Numbered from the stretch's first letter, positions 1 to 6,916 are shown. The stretch: 11,395 bases of DNA from an uncultured Mycoplasmatota bacterium (GCA_948437815.1 CAOJKG010000026.1:1-11395); one strand, 5' to 3'. The notes: generated by a model not told the origin, from the letters alone. Made by a program: numbers and translations.

Positions 1-206
1 TTAAAACTATTATATTTACCAACATTATCAACTACATATATTTTATTTTTCTTATCAAAATCTCCCCCAAAAGCTTTAATAATACTATCCATATTAAACA
101 TAAATACTAATAATAAACACAAAAGAACATTTACTACTTTAAACCATTTAGTATCAATTTTCTTTTTTAAACTATATAAAGTCAAATATTTAAATTTATT
201 TCTCAT
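1..206 (-). CDS. ABC transporter permease, N-terminal fragment (cut by window edge)
   Basis: An open frame starts at the ATG read from 206 and runs off the left edge (about 68 residues, beginning MRNKFKYLTLYSLKKK). A basic cytoplasmic start is followed by one hydrophobic segment around residues 24-36 (VNVLLCLLLVFMF) and then a polar stretch with FGGDFDKKNK. This is the usual start of ABC-2 type permeases of the NatB/YhaP kind: a short N-terminal tail, the first membrane helix, then a large extracytoplasmic domain. It overlaps the end of the ATPase gene by 11 bases (196-206), so the two are probably translationally coupled and form one exporter. The substrate cannot be read from this fragment. 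The partner assignment is firm from context; the exact family is an inference. Confidence 0.75.
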   Translation of the reverse strand, partial: MRNKFKYLTLYSLKKKIDTKWFKVVNVLLCLLLVFMFNMDSIIKAFGGDFDKKNKIYVVDNVGKYNSF

Positions 207-1095
207 AAGCTTCACCTATAGTATTTAAAAATATTTCATTTAAAGACGCATCTTCTACAATAAATTTAGTTATATTAGAAGATTTCTTTACTACTTCAAA
301 AACATTTTCAATAAACTTATCACTTTCTATTTTAACCACAATCTCTAAATTTTCTTTAATAACATCAATTACACCTTTAGTATTTTTTAAATTATCAATA
401 TCTACATCTCCTGAGATTCTAATAATCTTTTTCTGATAATTCTTTTTTATATCTTTTAAATTACCACTTAATACTGCTCTACCTTTTTTTAATATAACTA
501 ACTTTTCACAAAATAGTTCCACATGTTCCATTCTATGACTAGAAAATATTATCATTTTTCCCTTTTGTTTAAATTCTCTTATTACACTCATAAAACTTTC
601 TACATTTATTGGGTCTAATCCAGTAAATGGTTCATCTAAAACTAATAAATCAGGTTCATGAATAATCGCTGTAATAAATTGAATCTTTTGTTGATTACCT
701 TTACTTAATTCTTTAATTTTACGTTCTTTATAATCTGATACTCCAAATCTATCTAACCAGTAATCTAGTTTCTTTAAAATATCTTTTTCCTTCATTCCCT
801 TTAAAGTTCCATAATAAATTGCTTGCTCTTTAACAGTTAATTTTGTAAGTAAACTTCTCTCTTCTGTTAAGAAACCTATTTTTTCAACTAACTTATAATC
901 TATTTTTTTATCATTAATTGTAATAGACCCCTTATTAGGTTCTAAAAGTCCCATAATCATTCTAAAAGTTGTTGTTTTACCAGCGCCATTTACCCCTAAA
1001 AGTCCAAATATTTCCCCAGGTTCGATAGTAAATGATAAATCATCAACTGCTTTTATATCCCCATAATATTTTGTTACATTTTCTACTTTTAACAT
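196..1095 (-). CDS. ABC transporter ATP-binding protein, NatA/YhaQ type
   Basis: Cytoplasmic ATPase that would drive the permease encoded just downstream. From the chosen start the 299-residue protein shows Walker A GVNGAGKT (about 34-41), the ABC signature LSKGNQQ (131-137), Walker B LLVLDEPFTGLD (150-161) and the switch histidine in SSHRM (187). The stretch IGFLTEERSL replaces a classic Q-loop, as is common in the NatA/YhaQ group. After about residue 215 comes a roughly 80-residue C-terminal domain typical of these exporters. The frame could open 18 bases earlier (1113), but GGGAG at 1103-1107 sits 7 bases before the ATG at 1095 and the predicted transcript start is near 1113, so 1095 is preferred. 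Regulation is likely through the MerR-type promoter just upstream. Substrates of relatives include sodium, antibiotics and peptides; none can be chosen here. Confidence 0.93.
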   Translation of the reverse strand: MLKVENVTKYYGDIKAVDDLSFTIEPGEIFGLLGVNGAGKTTTFRMIMGLLEPNKGSITINDKKIDYKLVEKIGFLTEERSLLTKLTVKEQAIYYGTLKGMKEKDILKKLDYWLDRFGVSDYKERKIKELSKGNQQKIQFITAIIHEPDLLVLDEPFTGLDPINVESFMSVIREFKQKGKMIIFSSHRMEHVELFCEKLVILKKGRAVLSGNLKDIKKNYQKKIIRISGDVDIDNLKNTKGVIDVIKENLEIVVKIESDKFIENVFEVVKKSSNITKFIVEDASLNEIFLNTIGEAYEK

Positions 1096-1119
1096 ATAAC
1101 TTCTCCCTTTCATATATTC

Positions 1120-1150
1120 ATAATAAACGCTAACCTAAGGTTAAGGTCAA
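1120..1150 (-). promoter_or_regulatory. MerR-type promoter with internal operator for the ABC transporter operon
   Basis: Read on the minus strand, a -35 box TTGACC (1145-1150) and a -10 box TATTAT (1120-1125) are separated by 19 bp, longer than the usual 17. The spacer contains the dyad TAACCTTAGGTTA (1131-1143), with GAC and CGT extending it partly on each side. A 19-bp spacer with a central inverted repeat is the hallmark of promoters activated by MerR-family regulators, which untwist the DNA to realign the boxes. No merR gene is in the window. The promoter starts just past the stop codon of the pseudouridine synthase gene. Confidence 0.75.
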
Positions 1151-1153
1151 GTA

Positions 1154-1795
1154 TTATTTTTGATAAATTAAAAATTCTTTTGGTAAGTTTGCCTCAAATA
1201 CATATTTCTTATCTTTAATATTTATCTCTAATTTAGAAGCATGTAATCCCAGTCTTTTAATACAATTATTTTTACTTCCATACTTTTTATCACCAATTAT
1301 TGGATGTCCTAAATTACTAAAACCTACTCTTATTTGATTTTTCTTACCCGTTTTAATTTCAATATTAACTAAAGTACATTTTAATTTTCTATTTAAGACT
1401 TCATAATGTGTTTCAGCATATTCTCCAACTTTTCTATTAGAAGCATACACTCTATGAGTTTTATCTTCCACTAAATATTCCTTAATAACTCCCTTATTAT
1501 TTTCTAAAGAGCCATCAACTATTCCCAAATATTCTCTTTTAGTAATTTTATTCCAATTATCTTGTAAATATTTTTTTACATCTTCTGATTTAGCAAATAA
1601 TACTACACCTGACGTATCTTTATCAAGTCTATGGACAATAAATATCTTATTACTTTTATGTTGCTTTTTAACATAACTACGTGCCATATTATATAAAGTA
1701 TTATCTGTTTTACCATCACTAATAGTTAAAAGTTTAGGAGGTTTATTAACCACCAATAATTCTTTATCTTCATAAATAATATCCATTTTTTTCAT
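1154..1795 (-). CDS. RluA-family pseudouridine synthase
   Basis: Converts uridine to pseudouridine in rRNA or tRNA. The 213-residue protein carries the family signature HRLDKDTSG (55-63), in which Asp58 is the catalytic nucleophile. It also has the conserved late motif KKNQIRVGFSNLGHPIIGD (about 151-169), with Asn where many members have His. The protein begins directly with the catalytic fold (IIYEDKELLVVNKPP), so the N-terminal S4 RNA-binding domain of RluB/C/D-type enzymes is absent; it resembles the short RluA/TruC-like group. Target sites cannot be deduced. Met1 is used; Met4 is an in-frame alternative and neither has a strong ribosome site. A separate extended -10 promoter lies 18 bases upstream of the ATG. 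Confidence 0.93.
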   Translation of the reverse strand: MKKMDIIYEDKELLVVNKPPKLLTISDGKTDNTLYNMARSYVKKQHKSNKIFIVHRLDKDTSGVVLFAKSEDVKKYLQDNWNKITKREYLGIVDGSLENNKGVIKEYLVEDKTHRVYASNRKVGEYAETHYEVLNRKLKCTLVNIEIKTGKKNQIRVGFSNLGHPIIGDKKYGSKNNCIKRLGLHASKLEINIKDKKYVFEANLPKEFLIYQK

Positions 1796-1812
1796 TTTAT
1801 CAACTCAAATCT

Positions 1813-1821
1813 ATTATATCA
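1813..1821 (-). promoter_or_regulatory. Extended -10 promoter for the pseudouridine synthase gene
   Basis: Minus-strand TGATATAAT (1813-1821) is a TGn-TATAAT extended -10 box. No good -35 box lies 17 bp upstream (TTTTAA), which is usual for extended -10 promoters. It predicts a start near 1806 and a leader of only about ten bases. The upstream part overlaps the few bases after the methyltransferase stop codon. Confidence 0.5.
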
Positions 1822-1842
1822 TACCTAGAAATAATTTAAAAT

Positions 1843-2475
1843 CTAATCTATTTTATATATAAATTCCCACATTATTTTTATTTTATTCCATCTCGTTGTT
1901 GTAACTTCTTCTAATACTATCTTATTAAATTTTTTAAAGAAATCATCAAATTGTTCTTTATTCCAAAGCCTAACAAAACGATCCATTTCCTTATAATAAT
2001 TATCTTCTATTTTTTTAGGTTCAATTAAAAACTTATAAGTTTTATCCGAATTAACAGAGCCAACAAAATACCCACCTTTCTTTAAAACTCTTTTAATTTC
2101 ATTCAAAAGCTTTTTTGTTGCCTCATAATCAAAATAATGAATAGATAAATTAGCCACTATCAAATCAAAACTTTTATCTGGAAAAGGAAAGTTTTTTGTC
2201 ATATCTAATTTTTCGATATGAACTTCTGGAATATTACTTTTTAAAGTTTTTAAAGCTTCCTCTGAAATATCACAAGAAATAACATCGAAGCCTATATCTT
2301 TAAAATATTTTGTATATTGTCCAATTCCACAACCCAAATCCAAACATTTTCCTTTAGGTATTTGATTTATAACATCACTATACTTATCAACCCAAATATC
2401 TTTTAAAAAATCCAAATTTTCTAATTTATTTTTATTTAAATTATTTTTCCAATATATGTCATTCCAATAATCCAT
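1843..2475 (-). CDS. Class I SAM-dependent methyltransferase (Methyltransf_11 type)
   Basis: A soluble 210-residue protein with a Rossmann-fold methyltransferase core. Motif I is LDLGCGIGQ (45-53). An acidic ribose-binding position is at Asp69 in VISCDISEEAL. LDMTKNFPFPDKSFDLIVANLSIHYFD (about 90-116) covers motifs II and III in the form common to small-molecule and UbiE/TehB-like enzymes, and LKKGGYFVGSV follows. The substrate is not identifiable. The start is well supported: AGGAGG (2483-2488) lies 7 bases before the ATG and falls within the last codons of the upstream AlkD-like gene, one base separating stop and start. The pair is therefore translationally coupled, which hints at a linked role but does not prove one. 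Confidence 0.9.
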   Translation of the reverse strand: MDYWNDIYWKNNLNKNKLENLDFLKDIWVDKYSDVINQIPKGKCLDLGCGIGQYTKYFKDIGFDVISCDISEEALKTLKSNIPEVHIEKLDMTKNFPFPDKSFDLIVANLSIHYFDYEATKKLLNEIKRVLKKGGYFVGSVNSDKTYKFLIEPKKIEDNYYKEMDRFVRLWNKEQFDDFFKKFNKIVLEEVTTTRWNKIKIMWEFIYKID

Positions 2476-2476
2476 A

Positions 2477-3163
2477 TTAATTCCTCCTATATTCTAAAAT
2501 CATATCTTTAACTTTTTTAGTTACTCTATAACTATCTCTAATTTTACTAATTGTTTTATTTATTGTAAAACTATTTAATTTATTATTTTCTAAATATTTT
2601 AAACCATAACTTTGATATTTAATAAATATCTCACATATAAGCCAAGCCTCGGCCATATTTATATAATATTCATTACTATTTATATTATCTAAATATTTAA
2701 ATATTAAATCTAAATACTCTTCACTTACATAATAATTTAAAAGTAAAACCAGCCCTACTCTAACATTATAAGTTTTATCACTCTTTAAAAGTTTATCAAT
2801 TACTTTTAAAAAGTATTCTTTATTATTTATTACTATTTTTAAACTTCCACAAAAACTATCACATAAAGCCCAATTATCAATTAAATCTAAAGCTTTTGGA
2901 AAATATAGCATCAATTCATCTATATCTTTAATAAAAGTTATAACTAATAAATAAAGCATCGCTTCTTCATAATAAGTAATATTAATATTTAAAAATTCTT
3001 TATAATCAGTTTTAAATATTTCTTTTGCAAGTATTCTAAGTTTAGGTAATCTAATACCTAACATTTCATAATTGGTAAAAATAATTTTAGAATTAAACTC
3101 TTTATAACTTTCTTCACTAATACTTTTTAAATATTCTTTATCCCAAACGATATCTTTTTTCAT
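2477..3163 (-). CDS. AlkD-like DNA alkylation repair protein (HEAT-repeat glycosylase family)
   Basis: A 228-residue, all-helical protein of the DNA_alkylation (AlkD/AlkC) family, which excises alkylated bases such as N3- and N7-alkylpurines without flipping them. Family landmarks are visible. IDNWALCDSF supplies Trp98 and Asp102, matching the W-x3-D pair (Trp109/Asp113) of Bacillus cereus AlkD. MAEAWLICE supplies Trp174, at about the spacing of AlkD Trp187. The C-terminal KIRDSYRVTKKVKD is also typical. Retention of all three residues suggests an active enzyme; the residue matches are from memory of the family, not an alignment. It is first in a two-gene operon with the methyltransferase. 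Its own extended -10 promoter is at 3180-3188. The ribosome site is weak (GTGAT). Confidence 0.88.
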   Translation of the reverse strand: MKKDIVWDKEYLKSISEESYKEFNSKIIFTNYEMLGIRLPKLRILAKEIFKTDYKEFLNINITYYEEAMLYLLVITFIKDIDELMLYFPKALDLIDNWALCDSFCGSLKIVINNKEYFLKVIDKLLKSDKTYNVRVGLVLLLNYYVSEEYLDLIFKYLDNINSNEYYINMAEAWLICEIFIKYQSYGLKYLENNKLNSFTINKTISKIRDSYRVTKKVKDMILEYRRN

Positions 3164-3179
3164 AAAACATCACAAAATA

Positions 3180-3188
3180 ATTATAACA
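3180..3188 (-). promoter_or_regulatory. Extended -10 promoter for the AlkD-like/methyltransferase operon
   Basis: Minus-strand TGTTATAAT (3180-3188) is an extended -10 element 17 bases before the ATG at 3163. No convincing -35 box is seen, because the region upstream is the T-tract of the preceding terminator. Confidence 0.5.
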
Positions 3189-3190
3189 TA

Positions 3191-3218
3191 AAAACAAAAA
3201 AGAGAGAATAAATCTCTC
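3191..3218 (-). terminator. Rho-independent terminator after the surface-protein operon
   Basis: On the minus strand GAGAGA, a 5-base loop and TCTCTC form a 6-bp stem (3202-3218), followed by TTTTTTGTTTTT (down to about 3191). It lies about 65 bases past the stop codon at 3284 and insulates the next operon, whose -10 box begins only a few bases on. Confidence 0.75.
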
Positions 3219-3283
3219 GAATGGAATTTCAAAATACTTGCTCATATATATTATAATTAAGCTATATAAGCAAGATAAAACTA

Positions 3284-4102
3284 TTATTCTGCTACAATAT
3301 ATGGATTATTCAAAGTTCCATTACCTGAAGAAAATATTGTATCAGACTTCAGATTTATTACTGGACGTAAACCATAAGTGTCGTTCACGCTGCCCCAATT
3401 GAGTAAGCCATTCGTATCCGCAACGAACACGCAAGCAGCACTGCTGCTATACCAGTAATACGGAGACATGGTCCAGTAGTTCTGTCCGTTGTATAGGTAG
3501 TATGAGCTATTGGCTGTTCCCCATTTCCCTCCTGCCATTACTAATTCATCCATTGTTATTGCTCCCACTTTTAATGTGTATACATCTCCTGATGGACAGC
3601 TTAGTGTTAAACTTACGCTTGATGCACTCTTAGCTCCGCTTCGATCATATCCTGCATAGTAGAATGTGCTACTTGGTTGGCTTGACCAACTATATCCTGA
3701 GGCTGTATTTCTATCATTACAATACTTTCCGTCCGCTATCTTTGACGCATAACTTGCTAGATTGTTATTATACCATGTTTCATTTTGTGTCTTTAGATTC
3801 GATGCTATTCCACTTGTTGTTCTTTGACTTCCTGTTGTATATGTATATCCTACATATTCGCTTCTATCATAATTTGGATTATACGATTGACCTGTTACTG
3901 CAATGCTTTCCACTGTGCTTGTTCCGTTCGCATGACATGTCGTGCCATCATAGATTAGACGGATTGATCCATCTCCATTAATTCGAACCATTCTCCAACA
4001 GAATCCTCCAAACTTTACATAATTGTTTGTTACTGCTCCTCTCCAGTAATAGCTATATCCTCCATACATTCCATCACTTACTTTATATACCCCTTCATCA
4101 GA
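3284..4102 (-). repeat. Duplicated C-terminal module, copy 2 (copy 1 at 5023-5832)
   Basis: From SDEGVY onward (residue 307) this protein aligns end to end with residues 127-395 of the upstream gene product, roughly two thirds identical by eye. Long shared blocks include GGFCWR, VRINGDGS, RLIYDG, CHANGTST, EYVGYTYTTGSQRTTSG, IADGKYCNDRN and GDVYTLKVG. A second, shorter shared module (3284 gene, 4184-4333; 5023 gene, 5914-6057) carries GYILN, STCSN, AKP-W and LYFD. The N-termini are unrelated, so the pair arose by duplication plus domain exchange. Confidence 0.85.
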
Positions 4103-5020
4103 CTCAGCTGCATTTACAAAGTTTGGTGTTCCACTATTTACTGTTATATTTCCTAGTATTGTTTCACTGTCTGTTGACTGCTTATCAAAATATAAATTAC
4201 ATTCTGTTCCACTTTCTTTTAAATTACTTATTTCTATATTATTTGTTTCTTTATTCCATTTTGGTTTTGCATTATTACTACATGTACTTCTTTCTTCATT
4301 TAGTATATATCCTTCTTCTGGTATATTACTTACTTGTTTGTATTCTCCATTCTCTTCTTTATATATACTTGCTATTGTTATATCTGCACTTGTATTGTTC
4401 TCTTCTACTGTTACTTCTCCTTTAAAACTTCCTCCTATATCTATGTTTTGTTCTTCTTCTAAATTCGGATATTCTAATATTACATAATAGTATGCTTTTT
4501 TTCCTTCTTTACTTGCTGTTATAAATTCTGCATTTGATAATACTTCTTTTTCACTATTCTTATTTATTGTTCCATTATATATTGAACTTCCTAAACTTTC
4601 TTTATTACTTATTTCACATTCTTCTGCTAGTATTTGAGCTCCATTTTCTATCTTTGTTGTTTTATTACATGTTACATTCACTTCTATTTCATTATCACTT
4701 TTATATACTTCAAACTTAAGGGGTGTATTTAAACTATTTGTTCCTTTCCATACTAAATTATATGGTATAAATTCTCCTTCTCCTGTTGCTGTTACTTCTA
4801 TTCCACTTATAGTTTTATGTCCTGGATATATATCTAAATCATTAAATGAAAGTGTTCCTCTTACCTCTATTGTTGCTCCATTTATTGAAGATGTATTTAA
4901 CTTAGTTTTTGCTCCTTCTCCATTTATTAAAACAGAACTTACAAAATAAGCAAAAGATACTCCTACTATTAATAATAATACCCCAACTACTATCATTAAT
5001 CTTTTATTCTTATCTTTCAT
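3284..5020 (-). CDS. Secreted, membrane-anchored surface protein with C-terminal hypervariable domain (second of two paralogues)
   Basis: I do not recognise a named gene. The 578-residue protein starts with basic residues and a hydrophobic segment (about 8-30) containing GVSFAYFVSS. This recalls the AYF signature of SipW-dependent TasA/camelysin exports but does not prove it. Residues about 45-210 look like a beta-rich domain. Residues 230-279 are a cysteine-paired module (STCSN with Cys247, ECNLYFD with Cys274) shared with the neighbour. The C-terminal domain (about 307-578) has conserved FCWR, TCH, YCND and SCPSGD cysteines and ends in GLRPVINL, reminiscent of the C-type-lectin-like folds used by DGR target proteins. 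Residues 522-549 are the variable block (entered separately). The ATG has GAGGGGA (5031-5037) ten bases upstream, inside the end of the first gene, with a 2-base gap between genes. A terminator follows. The role is probably ligand binding outside the cell; this is an inference. Confidence 0.85.
   Translation of the reverse strand: MKDKNKRLMIVVGVLLLIVGVSFAYFVSSVLINGEGAKTKLNTSSINGATIEVRGTLSFNDLDIYPGHKTISGIEVTATGEGEFIPYNLVWKGTNSLNTPLKFEVYKSDNEIEVNVTCNKTTKIENGAQILAEECEISNKESLGSSIYNGTINKNSEKEVLSNAEFITASKEGKKAYYYVILEYPNLEEEQNIDIGGSFKGEVTVEENNTSADITIASIYKEENGEYKQVSNIPEEGYILNEERSTCSNNAKPKWNKETNNIEISNLKESGTECNLYFDKQSTDSETILGNITVNSGTPNFVNAAESDEGVYKVSDGMYGGYSYYWRGAVTNNYVKFGGFCWRMVRINGDGSIRLIYDGTTCHANGTSTVESIAVTGQSYNPNYDRSEYVGYTYTTGSQRTTSGIASNLKTQNETWYNNNLASYASKIADGKYCNDRNTASGYSWSSQPSSTFYYAGYDRSGAKSASSVSLTLSCPSGDVYTLKVGAITMDELVMAGGKWGTANSSYYLYNGQNYWTMSPYYWYSSSAACVFVADTNGLLNWGSVNDTYGLRPVINLKSDTIFSSGNGTLNNPYIVAE
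3374..3457 (-). other. Candidate DGR variable region (VR) in the downstream paralogue
   Basis: 28 codons (residues 522-549), bounded by WTMSPY on one side and GLRPVINL on the other. Against the paralogue at 5119-5205, nearly all differences fall at codon positions 1 and 2 and change the amino acid; the flanking codons differ mainly at position 3. The block is GC-rich in an AT-rich gene and rich in Tyr, Trp, Ser, Ala and Gly. These traits are expected when a DGR rewrites adenines of AAC/AAT-type template codons. No template repeat is found in the window. Confidence 0.7.
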
Positions 5021-5022
5021 GA

Positions 5023-6210
5023 TTATTCAGTCCCCTCTACTACAAATGGACTATCTATTGTTCCATTACCTGTTGAAATTATTGTATCAGCTTTCAGATT
5101 TATTACTGGGCGCAAACCACGAGTGTCGTTCGCGTAGTAGGCGCCGAGGTAGCCATTCGAACCCACAACGAACACGTAAGCATAACTGGTACTGCTATTC
5201 CAGCGATACGGAGACATAGTCCAGTAATTCTGTTCATTATATAAGTAGTATGATGTATTACTTGCGTTCTTTCCTCCTGCAAACTCTACTTCATCTGCCG
5301 TTATTAATCCTACCTTTAATGTGTATACATCTCCTGTAGGACATGCTAGTGTTGGTGCATAATCTGTATGCAATCTCTTGTATCCAGCATAATAGAATGT
5401 ACTTCCTGTTGCTGTCCAACTTGAACCACTCTGTACATTTCTATCATTACAATATTTTCCGTCTGCTATTCTTTCAGCATAACTTGATAAATTACTATTA
5501 TACCATGACTCAAGTTGTGTCTTTGCATTACTTGCTGTTCCACTTGTTGTTCTTTGGCTTCCTGTTGTATACGTATATCCTACATATTCCGGACGATCAT
5601 AACTTGAATTGTATGCTTGACTTGTTACTGCTATGTTTTCTGCTGTTGAAGTTCCATTTGCATGACATGTTGAGCCATCATATATTAATCTTAAACTACC
5701 ATCTCCATTGATTCTTACTATTCTCCAACAAAAACCACCAAATTGTAAATAGTTAGTTGTTGCTGCTCCTCTCCAATAGTAGCTTGTTCCTCCATACATT
5801 CCATCTTCTTCTCCAAATATCCCTTCATCTTCTGTTGCTATTTGACTAAAGTCTGGTGTTGTCGTATTTGCTACAAGTCCTAGTTCTTTTAATTTCTTTG
5901 TTGATTCTTCTTCATCAAAATATAAATAACAATTTGTATTTTCACTTGTTAAATTAGAAAGTTTTAATGCATTATTATTCCATGTTGGTTTTGCTCCATT
6001 ACTACATGTACTTTTTTCTATATTTAAAATATATCCTGTTTGAGGTATACTTGTACTAGTCTTATAGCTACCATCTTCCTGTTTTATAAATACTGCTAAC
6101 TTTTTATTTTCTACATCTTTTTCTTTTAATTCTTTTTTAGTATTTAATAAACTAATTGAAATAACTCCTATACTTATAATTACTAACAAAATCTTAACCA
6201 TTTTTTTCAT
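5023..6210 (-). CDS. Secreted, membrane-anchored surface protein with C-terminal hypervariable domain (first of two paralogues)
   Basis: Unnamed family; 395 residues. A single hydrophobic segment (about 5-22, MVKILLVIISIGVISISLL) acts as signal peptide or N-terminal anchor, followed by a charged Lys/Glu stretch. Residues 52-99 form the short module with Cys69 (STCSN) and Cys94 (NCYLYFD). The C-terminal domain (127-395) matches that of the downstream gene, including FCWR, TCH, YCND and ACPTGD cysteines and the GLRPVINL end. Residues 336-364 are the variable block. It lacks the 200-residue beta-rich N-terminal region of its partner. The ATG at 6210 has AAGGTGA (6215-6221) at short spacing; Met4 is less likely. 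It is the first gene of the operon, with a good promoter about 105 bases upstream. The function is inferred as extracellular binding with a diversifiable surface. Confidence 0.85.
   Translation of the reverse strand: MKKMVKILLVIISIGVISISLLNTKKELKEKDVENKKLAVFIKQEDGSYKTSTSIPQTGYILNIEKSTCSNGAKPTWNNNALKLSNLTSENTNCYLYFDEEESTKKLKELGLVANTTTPDFSQIATEDEGIFGEEDGMYGGTSYYWRGAATTNYLQFGGFCWRIVRINGDGSLRLIYDGSTCHANGTSTAENIAVTSQAYNSSYDRPEYVGYTYTTGSQRTTSGTASNAKTQLESWYNSNLSSYAERIADGKYCNDRNVQSGSSWTATGSTFYYAGYKRLHTDYAPTLACPTGDVYTLKVGLITADEVEFAGGKNASNTSYYLYNEQNYWTMSPYRWNSSTSYAYVFVVGSNGYLGAYYANDTRGLRPVINLKADTIISTGNGTIDSPFVVEGTE
5119..5205 (-). other. Candidate DGR variable region (VR) in the upstream paralogue
   Basis: 29 codons (residues 336-364), one codon longer than the block at 3374-3457. 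Constant codons (TGG, AGC, GTG-TTC-GTT, AAT-GGC, AAC-GAC-ACT) alternate with changed ones. Examples are CGC here for TAC there, AAT for TAT, TAT for GCT, TAC for GGC and CGT for TAT. Most fit an adenine-containing template codon such as AAC or AAT. Four third-position differences (one each at four codons) do not, so the two blocks may derive from different templates or have ordinary drift as well. Confidence 0.7.
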
Positions 6211-6265
6211 AATATCACCTTAACTTCTTTCCATTCTATAACTTTTTATTAAACTTTTCATTACG

Positions 6266-6284
6266 TTCGACAAATCTTGTCAAA
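6266..6284. promoter_or_regulatory. Small dyad in the leader of the surface-protein operon (possible operator)
   Basis: GACAA and TTGTC (6269-6273, 6277-6281) are perfect inverted 5-mers separated by three bases; after one mismatch the arms extend by TT/AA. It lies between the predicted start of transcription and the first gene and could bind a dimeric repressor such as the adjacent XRE protein, or form a weak RNA hairpin. No test of either is possible from one copy. Confidence 0.3.
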
Positions 6285-6314
6285 ACTTCCTATATTTTCC
6301 TATGTTATATTTCT

Positions 6315-6343
6315 AGTATACAATATAGTTGAGTGTTTTTCAA
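6315..6343 (-). promoter_or_regulatory. Promoter of the surface-protein operon
   Basis: Minus strand: -35 TTGAAA (6338-6343), 17-bp spacer, -10 TATACT (6315-6320). The transcript would start near 6308, leaving a leader of about 98 bases before the ATG at 6210. This is an unusually long leader compared with other genes in the window, and it contains the dyad at 6266-6284. Confidence 0.6.
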
Positions 6344-6393
6344 TATTTTTGTTCCATTTTGCGACATTTATTTTTTCTCTAAATACTTATTAT

Positions 6394-6399
6394 TATAAT
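6394..6399 (+). promoter_or_regulatory. -10 box for the XRE regulator gene
   Basis: TATAAT at 6394-6399 lies about 30 bases before the regulator start codon. No good -35 sequence is found at 16-18 bp (T-tract only), so the call is modest. It is divergent from the surface-operon promoter; the two -10 boxes are about 75 bases apart. Confidence 0.4.
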
Positions 6400-6427
6400 T
6401 AAAATAAGAAATGAGAGTATGGAATAT

Positions 6428-6886
6428 ATGCGATTAAAAGAAATAAGAGAAGAAAATAATTTAAAACAATTTGAAGTAGCAAATATCTTAAAAGTAAGTA
6501 GAAGTGTTTATGGCATGTGGGAAGTAGAACAAGATATAATACCTCTTCGTAGATTAAATGATTTTTGTAATGAATTTAATGTTTCATTTGATTATATATT
6601 AGAATTAACAGATATTAAAAATTATCCAAACAGCCATAAAGACATAGATATAAATAAATTAAAAGTCAGATTAACCTCATTAAGGAAAAATGCGAAACTA
6701 ACACAGGATAAGTTATCACAAAAATTAGAAATAACCCGATCTCTAATAAGCAAATATGAACATAGCACTAACTTAATATTAACTTCTTATTTATTAGAAT
6801 ATAGCAAATACTTTAATATATCCAGTGATTACTTAATAGGAAAAATTGATTATATTCCTAAACTTAATAAAACTATTAAATCATAA
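6428..6886 (+). CDS. Transcriptional regulator with two tandem XRE-type HTH domains
   Basis: DNA-binding protein of about 152 residues built from two cro/cI-type HTH domains. The first (RLKEIREENNLKQFEVANIL, then VSRSVYGMWE) and the second (KLKVRLTSLRK, LTQDKLSQKLEITRSLISKYE) each end in a similar helix (FNVSFDYILEL and FNISSDYLIG). This is an internal duplication with no sensor domain. The frame opens at 6419, but GAGAG (6413-6417) sits one base from that ATG and ten bases from the ATG at 6428. The latter also gives the canonical MRLKEIRE start, so 6428 is preferred. It is transcribed divergently from the surface-protein operon, the usual layout for a local regulator. Targets are unproven. 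Confidence 0.85.
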   Translation: MRLKEIREENNLKQFEVANILKVSRSVYGMWEVEQDIIPLRRLNDFCNEFNVSFDYILELTDIKNYPNSHKDIDINKLKVRLTSLRKNAKLTQDKLSQKLEITRSLISKYEHSTNLILTSYLLEYSKYFNISSDYLIGKIDYIPKLNKTIKS

Positions 6887-6889
6887 TAA

Positions 6890-6916
6890 AACCTATCAAA
6901 TGATAGGTTATTTTTT
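6890..6916 (+). terminator. Terminator between convergent genes, probably bidirectional
   Basis: AACCTATC and GATAGGTT form an 8-bp stem with an AAAT loop (6890-6909), followed on the plus strand by TATTTTTT. On the minus strand the hairpin is followed by TTTTATTAT, so it may also end the sigma-factor transcript. It overlaps the sigma-factor stop codon (6908-6910). Confidence 0.8.

Noticed and set aside
3664..4719. Three plus-strand open frames (3664-3981, 4027-4425, 4534-4719) opposite the second surface-protein gene
   Set aside because: Their products are Leu/Tyr/His/Phe-rich low-complexity reads of the antisense strand, with no ribosome sites and no family motifs, whereas the minus frame is continuous and conserved with its paralogue.
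5019..5711. Plus-strand open frames (5019-5219, 5343-5711) opposite the first surface-protein gene
   Set aside because: Same antisense composition; the Arg-rich stretch simply reflects the GC-rich variable block read backwards.
6211..6427. A DGR template repeat, accessory gene or small RNA in the longest intergenic region
   Set aside because: No stretch resembling the variable blocks or their TCTCCGTAT and GGCTT-type flanks is found, and no stable hairpin beyond the small dyad.
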